NCBI GenBank assembly: GCA_007644065.1
Contig: VJWN01000017.1
Location: forward strand, 806,001 to 870,000
Reading direction: 5' to 3'
Length of the DNA stretch: 64,000 nt
DNA from: Margaritispora aquatica
Lineage: Eukaryota > Ascomycota > Leotiomycetes > Helotiales > Discinellaceae
Shown here: in pieces, positions 20,734 through 33,675 of the stretch
Position numbering within the stretch: the first letter of the stretch is position 1
Layout of the letters: each line of letters starts with the position of its first letter
Made by a program: the position numbers and the translations under genes
The notes under the pieces: generated by a model
What the model was told of the DNA's origin: nothing
Database searches by the model: none
What the model saw: the letters and a program-made list of their open reading frames with translations, nothing else

Positions 20734-23700
20734 CTTGTACAGTAGTAGAGGTGAGCAGGAAATGTTGGAACAAAGGTATGACCGAAGACCATATATTGGA
20801 GGGGTCAAAAGAGACCTTTATATCCCATCTTGGTGGGACTGCGGAGAACCCGGTCGAATGTCAGCAGAAGTGTACAGCGACTCCATAGTGAAGGGAAGTG
20901 GACGCAGCCTCAAGAAAGTGCGTACAAACACACTGAAATACTGGTATAGCGATATCTTTTCAGGGCATTACCGCGTAGATACCCCTCTAAGTTGCTCTAC
21001 ATTACGATTTTCATGGCATTTAGCCGCCCCTCCACATTTTGTCTGATGCTGTGTGGATGATCTCGCTTCATCTTGCACCGAAGGCGGGGCGAGAATTTCG
21101 GTACAATTCAGAATAAATCGACGTCACAAGCACATTGCTGAATGAATTCTATCCCGAGAGTAAGTCAGTTCTCGAATATATAGAAATGGTTCTGTCTCAG
21201 GAGGAAGTCGTAGGTTTGCACTGCGAAACTTGTTCTTGAGGGAGGACGAGATTAGCTAGTGATCACTTGTAAAGTCTAAAAATAAGCTTGGGAGGACTCA
21301 GGCGGGAAACGAGCGGAAAATCGCTATGTGCGGGGTAAAACCATGACTCTAAGTTGTTATACTCTTATTTGATAAGTTTCAAAGACAGAAAGGTTAGCGA
21401 AAACGCTGGCTTTAAAACTGATTCTACAAAGCCATACCGCAATTTGCGCAAGACTACAAAATTGCTACGCAAAATAAGATACAGGTCTCATCAAGAATTT
21501 TGCGAAGTTCCGACAGAAGACCGTTTTGTATGATAGAAAACAGTAATACAGTAACATTTCTCTTCTAAAGGACAACGCCCAACCAACCATGTTCCACTTT
21601 TGACATATTCAGGTCAAGCAATAACAAAAAATCCTTTGAAGAGCCTCCCTTTAACCTCTGTGGCTCGACAGGAAGAGACTTGAGCATATGCACAGCTATG
21701 TCACGATGCAACCTTGAAAGTGTATGCTGAGTGGTTGTACACTGTGAGTCTCTCGATTGACTTGACACGGAACTTTGAAGAGGATGTCAGAAGTATGAGG
21801 GAACGAGGAGCAAATATCTGCTCTCAAAGTACGGAACTGCGGGTTGTGAAGTGATTGGGGTTTTCAACATCATAACAAAGACATCAACCAAATCACACTT
21901 GCTCGCTCATTAGGATGGAGGCAAATGTAATAGCTGCCAAAACTCTTCACCAATCCTCGGTCTTCATATTCAAGAACCACACTAGGAGAACCTGCAACTG
22001 AAATGGGCACTGAACATGAGTTCCGAGTTTTTGTTCGCTTAAATCGTTCGTGAAAAACCCTCCTCGCTGTGGATTTGAGCTTGTTCTAGCTAAATAAGCG
22101 AACTTCTTGGTGACGGCGTCACCAATAACCGTATTAGATCACTAGACATAGACTTGTCATAGTCTCCAAGATAGTCCATTATGTCTATGGTCTATAAAAT
22201 GTTCGTCCACTATGAAGAGCTCCAAAAAGCTTTGACCACAAACATTACTATATACTAGTGGCATTTATGTCCCTCTTGGAGGGAGATATTCATGTTTTGT
22301 GAGATACGCCAATATCGATAGATTCCAAAAGATGTATCTGCTTTTGGTACCATGACCTTGATGCAAGGGAAACAATTGATATCAAAATCAAAGAACCTCT
22401 GTAGTCCTTTTATGGGAAATGGCATTGGCAACAACACATGAGTGGGACTCAACTTGCAAGCTTCTTGCATTCGAAGAGAATGTATAGTTGCCAAGAGTTT
22501 GTGATAGAAAATGATAAGGCATGAATGACTCCTTCGATAACAAAGATGAATGTTGCTCCCTTGATCAGCTGGACAAGTTTGTCTTTGTCTCTTTTTTTTT
22601 TGTTCCGCCGAACAACTCATTCATACGAGTCAATATCAAGAAGCAACTTAGTCGCTAGCGAGGTGGCTATAAACTCGCTCATCCGACTCGTCCCTGTCGA
22701 TGCTGCTTTTCTTCTTATGCAGATGCACATGCAATGCCAGCTTGCAAGGAATGTGATGAATCAGAATGCTTATGTCAAGGACCCGACAGGCGTGAAATAA
22801 TGCATTCGTCCATAACTAGGTTTGCACAGCCTAGTTGGTCTCAACTTGGAGGCTTTGGCTTGCACAACACGTCTGAGACTTCTCAAGTATCCGCAAGGAA
22901 ATGAAGGAGTAAGTGGAATAATGATTGCTGTCGTTGCAAATCTCTGCAACCTGGCTGATTTCTCTATGCAAAGCTGTTATGTATGTATGTATATATGTAT
23001 ATATCTCTAGTGTCAAGCTAAACACGGACAAGCAGGGCCTGAAGAGCATACCTTACCTAAATTACCTGGGAGCGGAAGCCTTTTGATTCCTCATCAGGAC
23101 TAGTTCCCTGATCTAGATCTTCGTTTCACGTTCGAAAATATGTAACCACTGGAACTGTACCTAGGTAACTGATTAGCGATGACGTGAAAACCGGGGCAGA
23201 AAAAAACAGAAACGGACTACGGGAATATCCAGTTTATGCAACGAGAAACGAAAGTAAACAATCGCAAATCCATTTCTCTTCATCTTCAACTTCCAACTTC
23301 CGAACTGCAACGCATCGCGAACATCGCGACATCGACATTGAGACATACAAATATCCCAAGGAGTTCCTGCAGCAACTAAATTGTGATAGCGAAACCCTGG
23401 AAGCCAAGCAATTTCACCGGTTATCAGCAAATTGAGAGACATTGGAACAGCCTATCGTTCGTACCACGCTGTACGCCAAGCTACAGCATTGAGAATTGAA
23501 GGCTCGACCATTCCATACTTCATTCAGCTCGACGCTCGACCTCAGTCAATTGATGATTGTAGCAGATTTCAATCCTCAATTCCAGCCAACTTCAATACCT
23601 GTCAAATCCATCAGCAAACATGCGGTTGTTCACCTTTAACATCACGCTATCGTAACATTAGTTGCACCCTTTGCCTTTCGAGTCGATCAACCATTCAACA

Positions 23701-23783
23701 CACCACTACATCGACGGACTATCCGTCACTCACTCGCACACACACACACACTCTCACTCTCTCTCGATTGATCGTTTGAAGCC
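20734..23783. other. 3 kb gene-free interval including the Trk promoter
   Basis: I find no supportable gene. A minus-strand frame at 22620-22255 (121 codons) starts within an A-rich run and resembles no family I know. The final 600 bases before the Trk start are rich in ATC/CAA and hold a CA then CT dinucleotide run at 23736-23766, probably in the 5' leader. No tRNA or transposon ends were seen. Confidence 0.45.
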
Positions 23784-26627
23784 ATGGGGAAAATTAAACC
23801 TGCGGCCTTATGGCTGTGGTATCACATCTATTCGTTGAAGCCCGAGTTCATCTCAAGGAAACCACACTTCAGCTTCCTTACTGTTCATTGTAGGTGGTGT
23901 TAAATCCTCCTTGTTGGCAGATAGCTAACCGGCAGCAGATCTCTACATCATGTCTATTGCGATTGTTGGCTCTCTCTGCTTGTTCATCCGCGGCGAAATC
24001 AAATACATCGATGCACTATTCCTTGGATGTGGTGCGGCAACACAAAGTGGACTCAATACAATTGATATAAACCTGCTTACGACATGGCAGCAATCCGTGC
24101 TGATGGTTATATCCATGGCTACCAATCCAATCTCAATCAATGGATTTGTTGTCTTTCTGCGGCTATACTGGTTCGAGAAACGATTTCAAAACATTGCCCG
24201 AGAAGCTTCCAAGAATCGCCGTTCTATGGCGAAGACCTTTTCAAAGTCCAAAACTACAGAGAGTCGTCAAGATGTTGGTTCAGAGGAGAGAGGTGTCAAC
24301 GGGCGGAGTATTGTCGTTATGCATGGTGCTGCCCAGTCAATTCGAACGACAGATGGCCAAGGAGGAGGCGACTTCGATCATGCAATAGCTGGGAAGGACT
24401 TTGAAACCACGGCCGAGGAAAAGACTCGTTCTGGTTCGTCAGGCGATTCTGAGAGCTCACATACTGCAAAGGAGGACAAGCTGACAACTACCGATACAAA
24501 TGCTCGAACTGCGATCAAATTCTCAGACCAGGTCAAACTAGGTGAAGGTGTCGATGATGAAGGCAATCTACTAGCCCCGATCCATAGAAGTGCAGAAGAG
24601 CATATCGCCTTTTTGGAACGTCAACGCAAGCAGGATGAAGGCTCGGTTCTTAGAATTCCTGGTCCTCGAGATGCTGACGCCGGTATCACACCACAAGATG
24701 TTGATGAGCTCGACCCGGCACAGCGAATTATGTCCAGAAGAACTTCCACATTTAGTGCTCACCCGAACATTGATGGAGATGGTGATCTCGAAGAGGAAAC
24801 ACCAGTCCGGCGCAACATCACCATTGCAGAACCTAGTCGATCGAACCGTTCGCCTGTAGGGGAACATGTTGCCGAAAATACAACTGCCCTTCGGCATGTA
24901 TTGGATGTCTTCCGAGTTCGAATTCCTAGGATTTTCAGGGGCGGAAAGACCCATCAAGGAAAGACACACTCTGATCACACCGTATTAAATACCTTTCAAA
25001 CGATCAAGTCAGCTTTGTCAAGAGACAAGCAGGAAGGTATGCGATATTTGAGTTGGGAGCCTACTGTTGGACGAAATTCTATGTTTGTCGACCTTACCGA
25101 GGAGCAAAGAGAGGAATTGGGGGGGATCGAGTACAGATCCCTGAAGACATTAGCTTTGATTGTTGTTCTATATTTCTTCGGGTTCTGGGCTCTTGGGATT
25201 ATTTCGCTCACACCATGGATTCTCCATAGCGGAGAGTACGGAGCTGTCGTTGAGCAAGCTGGCCAAGGGAGAGCTTGGTGGGGTATTTTCACTGGAAGTT
25301 CCGCCTTTACGGATTTGGGATTCACCCTTACGCCAGACAGTATGATTTCGTTTGCTGCTGCTAAATGGGTTCTGAACATCATGGCCTTCCTTATCATTAT
25401 TGGTAATACAGGATTCCCGATAATGCTCAGAATCATCATCTGGGTGACATCCCTGTGGGTGCCGAAGGACAGTGGTGTCTCAGAGGAATTGCAATTCTTA
25501 CTGGATCATCCTCGTCGATGCTTCACTTTATTGTTTCCTTCTGGCCCTACATGGTGGCTTTTTGCAATATTGGTAATCTTGAACGGCACGGATTTGTTAT
25601 TGTTCATTGTGCTTGATGTAAGTTCATCACATTTTAGCTTTGGAAGATACTTACCCATAATTAGCTCAATAATTCGGCTGTAACAAAGCTTCCTGTCAAC
25701 ATCCGAGTCCTTGATGGTTGGTTCCAAGCTGTGTCAACAAGAACCGCCGGGTTTGGCGTTATCGATCTCTCTTCCCTTCACCCCGGTATTCAAGTATCCT
25801 ACATGGTTATGATGTACATTTCCGTTCTTCCAATTGCCATTTCAGTCCGTCGAACAAACGTGTACGAAGAAAAGTCCCTTGGTATTTATGGATCTCAAAC
25901 GCAAGAGGACGAGGACGAAGGCGAACCTTCCTACATCGGTGCCCATCTTCGTCGCCAATTAGAATTCGATTTGTGGTACATATTCTTGGGTTTCTTCATC
26001 ATCTCCATTGCCGAGGGGACTCGATTACAAGATCCGCTAGATTCACGATTTACACTATTCGCGGTCTTGTTCGAAATTGTCAGTGCTTATGGTACTGTGG
26101 GACTGAGTTTAGGGTATTCGAATATCAACGCCTCGTTCTCCGCTGAGTTTGGTGTAGTCGCAAAATTGGTCATCATATGTATGCAAGTCCGTGGTCGCCA
26201 TCGTGGTCTACCATACGATCTCGATAGAGCCATTCTCCTTCCTAGTGAAGGATTGCACAAACGAGAGGCTGAGGATGCTGCATCGATTGTGAGACGGCCA
26301 TCAACCAGTACCACAAATGGAATCTTTAGGAGCGGAACAGAGCGAAGCATGAGTCGAGCAGGGCGTCCAAGAAGCAACATTCTTGGCACCTTACTTCATC
26401 CTGGTCCTACCTTTCCAAACTCTTATCGTCACACTACGGATCCTCATAGCAGACCCCATAAACGCAGGCACAGTGTCGCAGTTACACCCACTGCTCGTAG
26501 GGGTAGGTCGATGAGTGTAAGCCCCACCAGAGTCACCACTCGAGGCACTGCTGAGCGACCTGAGGGCCGGAGAAATTTCTATCAGGACGGCGTGAATCCC
26601 GAGCCAAAAGAAGAGAAGAAAGACTAA
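23784..26627 (+). CDS. TRK1: Trk-type potassium transporter
   Basis: Plasma-membrane K+ uptake protein of the fungal Trk family, 915 aa. Exons are 23784-23889, 23939-25617 and 25665-26627. The short first exon supplies MGKIKPAALWLWYH; an alternative acceptor 3 nt upstream would change one to two residues. All four pore-loop segments with a filter glycine are visible: TQSGLNTID, FTDLGFTLTP, TRTAGFGVID and GTVGLSLGYS. A long hydrophilic loop of about 270 residues, typical of fungal Trk, separates the first two. The C-terminal tail after VRGRHRGLPYDLDRAILLP is basic and serine-rich. Length is in the usual range. It ends convergently with the condensin gene, about 870 bases away. Regulation cannot be judged from sequence. 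Confidence 0.92.
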
Positions 26628-27492
26628 TGAGAAGGAAAAAGGGTTTGCGAATTCGATTAGGCGCATTGACTATGCGAACGAAGGAGGCATTGGACAAGAC
26701 CATTGGACTGTACAAAAGATTAGGCCACATGGATACGGCGATGCATCACCTTGTATATTTGCGAAATACGGGAGTTAATTCTTGCGAGCGAGGAGTTTTG
26801 GAGAAGTGATGGTTTTGCTGGGCATTGGAACACAACTATAGACGGTGGGGGCGGCTGGAGATTTGCTTTGGAGTCGAGTACGCAGTCCGAAGGGTGACTT
26901 GCATAGTAGATACTTTGCATAGTGCGCATAGAGCTTCTGAGCAGCGTATCGAACCAAAATAAATGGATTTGAATTAATCATTCTTGATGAATTTTCTGTT
27001 TGTTGAGCACGTATGTTAAATGAGAATTGAGTTACATGCGTGCTATGATGACTGGTGATTCGATTGATCGTACCAATAAATGGCTGTATCCCTAGCTGAT
27101 GATTATTGTCCTGTTGAAGTCAAATATGATTGGCTAGTTGTTAATAGCCATCAAATGCCACAGATCAGTACACGAAGCACGGCCTTGGGAAGACGGACGG
27201 ACAACTCGCAATGATACAGGTAAAACAAGCTTCTGAGGCAATGCAGACAAAGTACGATCATGAAATTCATTACACATCCTATCTCAAGCAGAGCAAGCAA
27301 GCTGGATAATAATTACAGCAGAACATAACATGAACGCAAACGCCTAAATTCCCAATCCACCTATCCACCTGGCACTTGGCCTGATCAAAACCAACCCATC
27401 CTACCCGACCCGACCCGACCCATTTATATCCAGTCATGTACTCATTCATCAAACATCTCTATCCCACCAGACCAGTCCAGACCATCACGGAC
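26628..27492. other. Convergent 3' spacer
   Basis: This holds the 3' regions of the Trk and condensin genes. A small CCCGA repeat (CCCGACCCGACCCGACCC) sits at 27404-27421 inside a pyrimidine-rich stretch. No gene seen. Confidence 0.45.
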
Positions 27493-30400
27493 TCATATCC
27501 CAGACATGTCCACATCGCCATCACTAAGCAGCTCTTCTAGCAAGTCATCGTTCGCAGCTGCAGGAGTGGCAGTGACATCATCACCAACAACTGTCCCTTC
27601 ACTCTCCTCTTCTTCCAACTTCGTCAAGCCTTCTGCTTCCCCTTCTGCATCAGCCTCAACAGCATCCGCTGCACTTGGCGTCAGGCTCGGTGCCGCGCTG
27701 CCCATCCTGCTTCCCCTTCCACTACCACTCACGCTACCACTCACACTCGCACCCAACCCACTGGCACCCCGCGTGCTGCCTCGCAAAACCAACTCAATCT
27801 CTCCATCGTCTTTTTCACGCAACGAGTTGGCGATCTTGCCAAGTGAGACGTGGATCTTGAAGAGGGCGTTCCGCCCTGTGGCATCGGCGATGAGCTTCTC
27901 TTCAACGGCCGCGGAGACTTCAGTGTAAGATTCCTTGAGGAGAGAAGGCGTGGAGGCAGGGGAGATGTGGAGTTTGGCGAGGAGCGGGCCAAGTGTTTTC
28001 TTTTCTTCTCCTGGGTGGGGTGTTAGTTTTTGAGACAACGGGGGGTGTTGCTTGGATACGAAGAGAATGTGGTTGAGGAGAAGAATACATACTGCTAACG
28101 CCACTGCCTAACCTCTGAAGCAAGTCCCTTGCGAACTCGAGATGTATGTCCCCATTGACTGCCTTCTTGGCGCTCTCGTCAGTCAAGCTCATTTGATTTC
28201 CGGGCACATAACATTTCCTTGGATCAGTCCAGTCGATTAAGTGAGCGCCGATTGTGCTCAAACTGACCATCTCGGTTTCTGCATCTCCATCATCTTCAAG
28301 GTTTTCCTGGATTTCAAACAGTTTGTGCATGGCATCCAGAGCGACCTTTTGCATACGCTCTTGGTTCTCTTTTCGGCTAAAGCTGTACACAGGGAGGAAG
28401 TATGACAAGGTTTGTCTTACACCTTGATTGTGCGCTGTACTTGGGTCAAAGTATAGCACAACGAGCGTTCTGAGCAAGTCATCGATGGCTGGTGAGCCAT
28501 CAGCAATAACACGACCGAGCATCAGCTTTGCTACTGCGACCGTGGCAGCTGCTTGCACTTCCGGGCTCTTTGATCCAGACTTGAGAGCCTTGAGGTAGAC
28601 TTTCAAGAGGGTTGGATTAGTATCAAATAGATGGGCACCATGTTGATTTAGGATATCTGTGAGGATTTGGAGCGCAGTAATCTGGAGCGCCGCATGCCCT
28701 TTACTGAAGAAGTGCATGAATAGGGTCAGATTCTCTTCCGCGAGGGATTTATCAAGAAGAGAGCAAAGTCCGAGACAGAGGAGACCACGTTCTCTGACTG
28801 GAGCTTCGTGGCTTCGCACAGCTGGGACAACTAGATTATTCAGCATGGCCACCAGATTGGCGTTCTGTTGAAGATCCCCTTCCACATTTTCGAGCATGCA
28901 TTGTACGATGTGAAGGCACTTCATGTTGACCATTATTTCCCGAATGGCTTTGTCTTGGTCCTCTTCTTCAGTCCGTTGAGAGTTTTTGCCGGACTTGGTA
29001 GGCGTGCTGTCACCACTAACTTCAGATTTTGCAGAGTGGAAGCTTTCATCAGCATCATCCGCTGTTGGTTCGTCCATGATGGTGTCGTGGACATCGGCAA
29101 CTGCTTCCAGAATAATACTGCAGAACTCGCGTTCTCCAGCAGCGTCCCCTGCACATATTCCTCGGAGAACTTCAATAGTAAGTTTTGTGACTTCCTCTGG
29201 GAGATCTGGTACCGAAAGAGATTGTCTGAGAAGAGCAAACATCTTTCTTCGACCCACTTCATCAGAATAGTCAAGCGTACGAGCAATATGCAGAAGTTGT
29301 TCTACGATAAACTCCTGTTCGACAGTATCTTCCTCCTCCTCATCTTCAGTAATCTCCTGTTGAGCAACTCGCTTCAAAGCCTCAATGAGAACCTGAATAT
29401 AACGTTGAAGATAGAAAGCCAGTTTGGTGACCTCGGGCATCTTCTCCTCAATCAAAGCTTCGAATTTGCCATTGCTTTCGTTTCGGCAGAAGTCATTAAA
29501 ACTTCTAGCCATGAAAACTGCCTCAGCAGTCAAAGTATCCCAGAAATTGTCATCGAACGTAACTTCATCCCGGTAATCTGGACGCCCTTCCCAGAATCCT
29601 TTCATAGCTTCTAAAGCAACACCATTCTCTACTCCAGAGTTGACAACATCGATACGTTCAAGCAACTCCAATAAACCGTCAAAGCTCACGGCCTTGGCCT
29701 CTGGGTTTGGTGCTTCTCCTTCCGGAACATCACTGATGCCGGCACAATCTTCAATCCATCGTTCTCGGAACAGCTTTCCTGCGGCTTTTCGAACATTTTC
29801 GTCTCTGTCACGGAGACCCCATCGAAGGAGCTTCTCACGCATGGACAGAGAGAGATGTCTGAAGTCTCCAAGAGCTGGTAGGAGACGAGAGTATAGGGCA
29901 CGTCGGGTCGCTGGATCCTGGTCTCTTGCTCGCTCCAGGAGAAATGGTAAAGTATTGGGTAAAATTGGTAGATTAACAAGAAGAGATCTTCTTACATCCG
30001 CACTTGGGTCATTTTGGAGTACCTCCAGAAGTCGATCCAACAAGCCGTTTCCTGCATCCTCGTCGTCACTATCGGCCGCTTCTCCATCGACTTCATTGCC
30101 AGCGAGTCTACCCAGGCCAAGAACTGCCTGAACTCTGACCATAGCTTCCTTATCGTGAATCCTCTTGAGTAGCCCTTGTCGAAGCAGTTGAAATAAATCG
30201 TCATCAATTGCTTCCAGGGAGTTGATGACATGGGAGATAAGTTGTGTAGACCTGTAACGCACAAACTTCTCCTTGGCGTTCAGCAGAGGCAGAATCGCAT
30301 TCATCAAATGTGAAGTGAGTCTTGTGCTTGGTGTTTCCACCATAACGCCCGCATCATCTTCACTTTGCGGCAATGCATCATTATCCTTCTCGTTTGCGTG

Positions 30401-30811
30401 CCGTAAAAACAGTCCAGTAAATCGAATTGTCCGTTCTCCAACACTCTCACTCTTCTTCACTGGCATAACTCGTAGTACACATCTCGTAAATTCATAGGTG
30501 AACTGTTCCTCATCGAAATCCTCCGCTCCAGTCTTCTTCGCTTTGCTGCTTGGTTCATAGCAGCATGCTTCCTGGATCTTCCTCAGGTTGATTGCCAACT
30601 TTCTATGTCCGGCGGTAGTCCGTTGTGCGTCGCGAAAGATACTTGAAACTTGCGTTCTTAACTCATTTTCCGGCGTCTCCTCTGGAATCTCAATATGTGG
30701 TCCAGAGATTCTCGATGCAGTGGAGGCGCGCGAGTTCAATGTTTGCGATGATGCTTTGTTTGACAACGCCACGGAAGTCCGGGTTGATCGACTCGAAACT
30801 CGTGCAGGCAT
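27493..30811 (-). CDS. CND3: Condensin subunit 3 (Cnd3/Ycg1, CAP-G)
   Basis: HEAT-repeat non-SMC subunit of condensin, which compacts and segregates mitotic chromosomes in the nucleus. Two exons, 30811-28093 and 28010-27493, with an 82-nt intron, give 1078 aa. After a Ser/Arg-rich N-terminus, the family opening FRDAQRTTAGHRKLAINLRK is clear (about 60-80). HEAT-like helices follow, including MVRVQAVLGLGRLAGNE, and the Cnd3 C-terminal region contains RERGLLCLGLCSLLDKSLA. The last exon adds a low-complexity Gly/Ser tail ending in DVDMSGI. Length is typical. It is divergent from the cysteine synthase gene with about 260 bases between starts. Identification is by family resemblance across most of the protein. 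Confidence 0.92.
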
Positions 30812-30861
30812 ATTTTCAAATCGCTTTGTATCCGGCGTCTCCTCTATGTTTCAATAAAGTG

Positions 30862-30885
30862 GTTGTCGTTGTCGTTGTCGTTGTC
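30862..30885. repeat. GTTGTC hexanucleotide repeat, four copies
   Basis: Four perfect copies of GTTGTC lie about 50 bases upstream of the condensin ATG, followed by degenerate copies (GTCACTGTCGTCGAT). They are in the 261-bp divergent promoter shared with the cysteine synthase gene, probably within the condensin 5' leader, where they read GACAAC. Confidence 0.85.
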
Positions 30886-31072
30886 GTCACTGTCGTCGAT
30901 AAATCGTCTTTGGCGCAAAGTGTTTTTCCTGTATCAACCGAGTTGACGCGTTTGATGATCAATAAATCACTACCGGTTGTCAGGCCAACATTCCTTATCG
31001 ATAACGATGGCGACATCACAGGCTCACTCAGTTCTTTTTGTCTTGTTCAATTAATCAATTGTATCATCAAAA

Positions 31073-32254
31073 ATGTTCAGAACTGGAGTCAGAAGGTTTG
31101 CGACGACGGCGAGGAGAGCTGCGGAGACAGCGGCACAGATGGAAGCCGGGAATGCCTATGGAATCGGCATTTCCAAAGCTCAAGGAGTGGCTAGAGGTCT
31201 TACTGCTGGTACATCTACCCCTCTACAAGTTAGGATCAAGCATTGACACACTCTAGCTATTGGAAACACTCCTCTGATCAGATTGAATCATATATCTGAG
31301 GCCACTGGCTGTGAAGTTTTGGGGAAAGCAGAGTTTATGAATCCAGGAGGGTCCATCAAAGACAGAGCAGCGCTCTTTGTCGTCAAGGATGCAGAAGAGA
31401 GAGGTCTTCTCAAACCCGGCGGAACTGTTGTCGAAGGCACTGCTGGAAACACAGGAATTGGACTGGCGCATGTATGCAGGTCGAAAGGTTACAAGTTGGT
31501 CATATACATGCCAAATACGCAATCCCAGGGCAAGATTGATCTCTTGAGATTGTTGGGAGCCGAGGTCTATCCTGTACCTGCAGTCGCTTTTGATAATCCA
31601 GAAAACTATAATCACCAAGCGAAACGCCACGCGGACAGACTTGAGAATGCTGTTTGGACCAATCAGTTTGATAATATCGCCAACCGAAGAGCACATATCG
31701 AGACGACTGGACCTGAGATTTGGGCTCAGACAAATGGGAAGGTCGATGCCTTTACGTGTGCTACCGGAACTGGTGGAACGTTGGCTGGAACGACAAGGTA
31801 TCTGAAAACGGTATCGGATGGAAAAGTCAAGTGTTACCTGGCTGATCCGCCTGGAAGTGTTCTCCACTCCTACATGGAATCTGGCGGGAAACTGAAGGAT
31901 CGAAGTGGTTCTAGTATCACAGAAGGCATCGGACAGGGACGTGTCACGGATAACCTACAGCCAGATATTGACTTGTTGGATGGCTCGTTATACATCAGTG
32001 ACGAGAAGAGTATTGAGATGGTATACAGATGTCTGGACGAAGAGGGACTCTACCTAGGGGCTAGTTCCTGCTTGAATGTAGCTGCAGCTAAAGAAGTAGC
32101 CGAAAAACTTGGCAAGGGACACACCGTTGTGACGGTGTTGTGTGATGGAGCATACAGATATGCTGACAGATTATTCTCTAGGAAGTGGTTGGCCGAGAAG
32201 AAGCTCATCGGTGCGATACCGAAGCATCTGGAAAAGTACATTGTGCTTCCCTAG
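31073..32254 (+). CDS. Cysteine synthase (PLP-dependent, fungal type)
   Basis: O-acetylserine sulfhydrylase/cystathionine-beta-synthase-fold enzyme, 377 aa. Exons are 31073-31208 and 31257-32254; the 48-nt intron restores the family opening [14 protein letters not shown]. The PLP lysine is K80 in [10 protein letters not shown], the substrate loop is GTAGNTG and the PLP phosphate loop GTGGTLAGT. The first 40 residues ([17 protein letters not shown]) are basic and lack acidic residues at the very start, so a mitochondrial leader is likely. The C-terminus extends past the usual OASS fold ([13 protein letters not shown]), as in the group annotated cysteine synthase 2 in fungi. There is no CBS domain. 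It ends 52 bases from the convergent gene on the other strand. Confidence 0.9.
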
Positions 32255-32306
32255 AAACTTACTTTACATATAATACAAAACTTTACATTTCCTCCTATGC
32301 CAATTC

Positions 32307-33505
32307 TCAACTTATTGACGCCTTGGGAAACAGCTCTTCAAAATCTTGCAGCCCCCGAGGAGCATCTTCTTTGCTCGCTGGCATAGCTGCCAACTCACTG
32401 CCGTACTTGTGGACCAACACTTCCAACTCCTCTGCTCTCGTTGCCAACTCACTTGCTGTCTCTGAAGCTGGATCGAGAACTTTCAAGGCTTGTCTCATAC
32501 CAAACAGAACTGGCGAGTATAGCGACAACCACCGACTTAGCGCTGTCTTATCTCCATCAATATCCAGATATCCCACACAATGTTCAGAAGCAAGGCACTG
32601 AACCAATCGCGTAGCATATTCTGCCACTTTGCCGTCCTTGTCTTCCCCTCCCAGATGCTTCGCCGCTCTTATCGCCGCAAGCTCAAGTAAAATGCCAGGA
32701 ACCTCAGGAGTCATCCAGTAGTCGTTTACGTGCTTTCGTCCAGAGTGCGCTGGATCTTCCATCATGAGAGATACCATCTCTACCCACTTCAACGCCTTGC
32801 TCGTCTCCTCAGGATCCCAGTCACTCAGAAAAGCTTTCAATTGGAAATGAAACATGATTTGGCCGACAAATCTTCCACTGTTGAGTGTCATGTCGGTTAC
32901 TGCAGAGCGTCGAATGCATTCCAGTAAGATATCTTGCCTGCCCGCAGCACTAATGTTTCGCGCAAGCTTTTCCTTCTGCCACAGGTTTTTAGAGTTGTTA
33001 AGCTTCAAGGCAGAAGCGTTATTTAAGCCGTGCAAAAGGCGTGGCAGGTTGTCCCAATCCTTTTTCTCCTTCATCAAGCTCATTGCGTCCCATAATGTTC
33101 GATAGCCACCTGGTACATCCTTGGTTTTGTTGATGTGTACAAGCTTGAACTCCTCTCCTGCCACAATCGATGTAGCTTCCTCTGATGCTAGCACCTTTAA
33201 GTTCTTCTTCTTGTAAATAAGATGTTGTTGTTGCTTTGGTAGATGTGCAGGGAAGATCAACTTAGACCGGGCTTTCTCGAGGAGATCTTGAAGCTCAGTC
33301 GAGGAAGTCTCGGTGAAAACTGGTACAGCACCTGTATATATTAGTATTTAGAAAATACAAGCCCCTCGAACAGTATCTTACCATGTTTTCGTCGTGGAGA
33401 GGACGTGGAGAAGGTATGTCGTCCAGCCACTGATGCCGCCCTTGTGGTATTCTTGATAGCACAATCACTACACCTAGTAGTTGTGCTGACTATTGTTGCT
33501 CTCAT
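32307..33505 (-). CDS. Unknown protein with mitochondrial-type leader
   Basis: I do not recognise the family. Exons are 33505-33382 and 33331-32307 (50-nt intron), giving 382 aa. The first 40 residues are rich in Arg, Ser and Thr with no acidic residues until later (MRATIVSTTTR, then RHTFSTSSPRRKHG), a good mitochondrial targeting signal with an FSTSS processing-like site. The rest is largely helical by composition, with charged amphipathic stretches and no cysteine clusters or membrane segments. It is divergent from the mitoribosomal bL19m gene with only 170 bases between start codons, so co-expression with mitochondrial translation is plausible (inference). A role in mitochondrial gene expression would fit but is not shown. 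Confidence 0.75.
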
Positions 33506-33675
33506 CCTGTTGAATTGCTTCGTTTGGAGTGTCTAAATCGTCTTGACAGCTCCCAATTGCTCGAGGCTGGCCAAAATTTTGGAAGGTTGTCCAGGGAGCC
33601 AATCAGCACGAAGCGAATAATTTCGAGCTTCAACCTCGTCTTCTCATATCGAACTTTAGTCATACATCAATCACT

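Noticed and set aside
22255..22620. 121-codon minus-strand open frame, checked as a transposon fragment
   Set aside because: No reverse transcriptase, integrase or other recognisable motif; composition is not clearly coding.
27506..27928. 140-codon plus-strand frame over the condensin 3' end
   Set aside because: It is a mirror of the Gly/Ser-rich condensin tail on the other strand.
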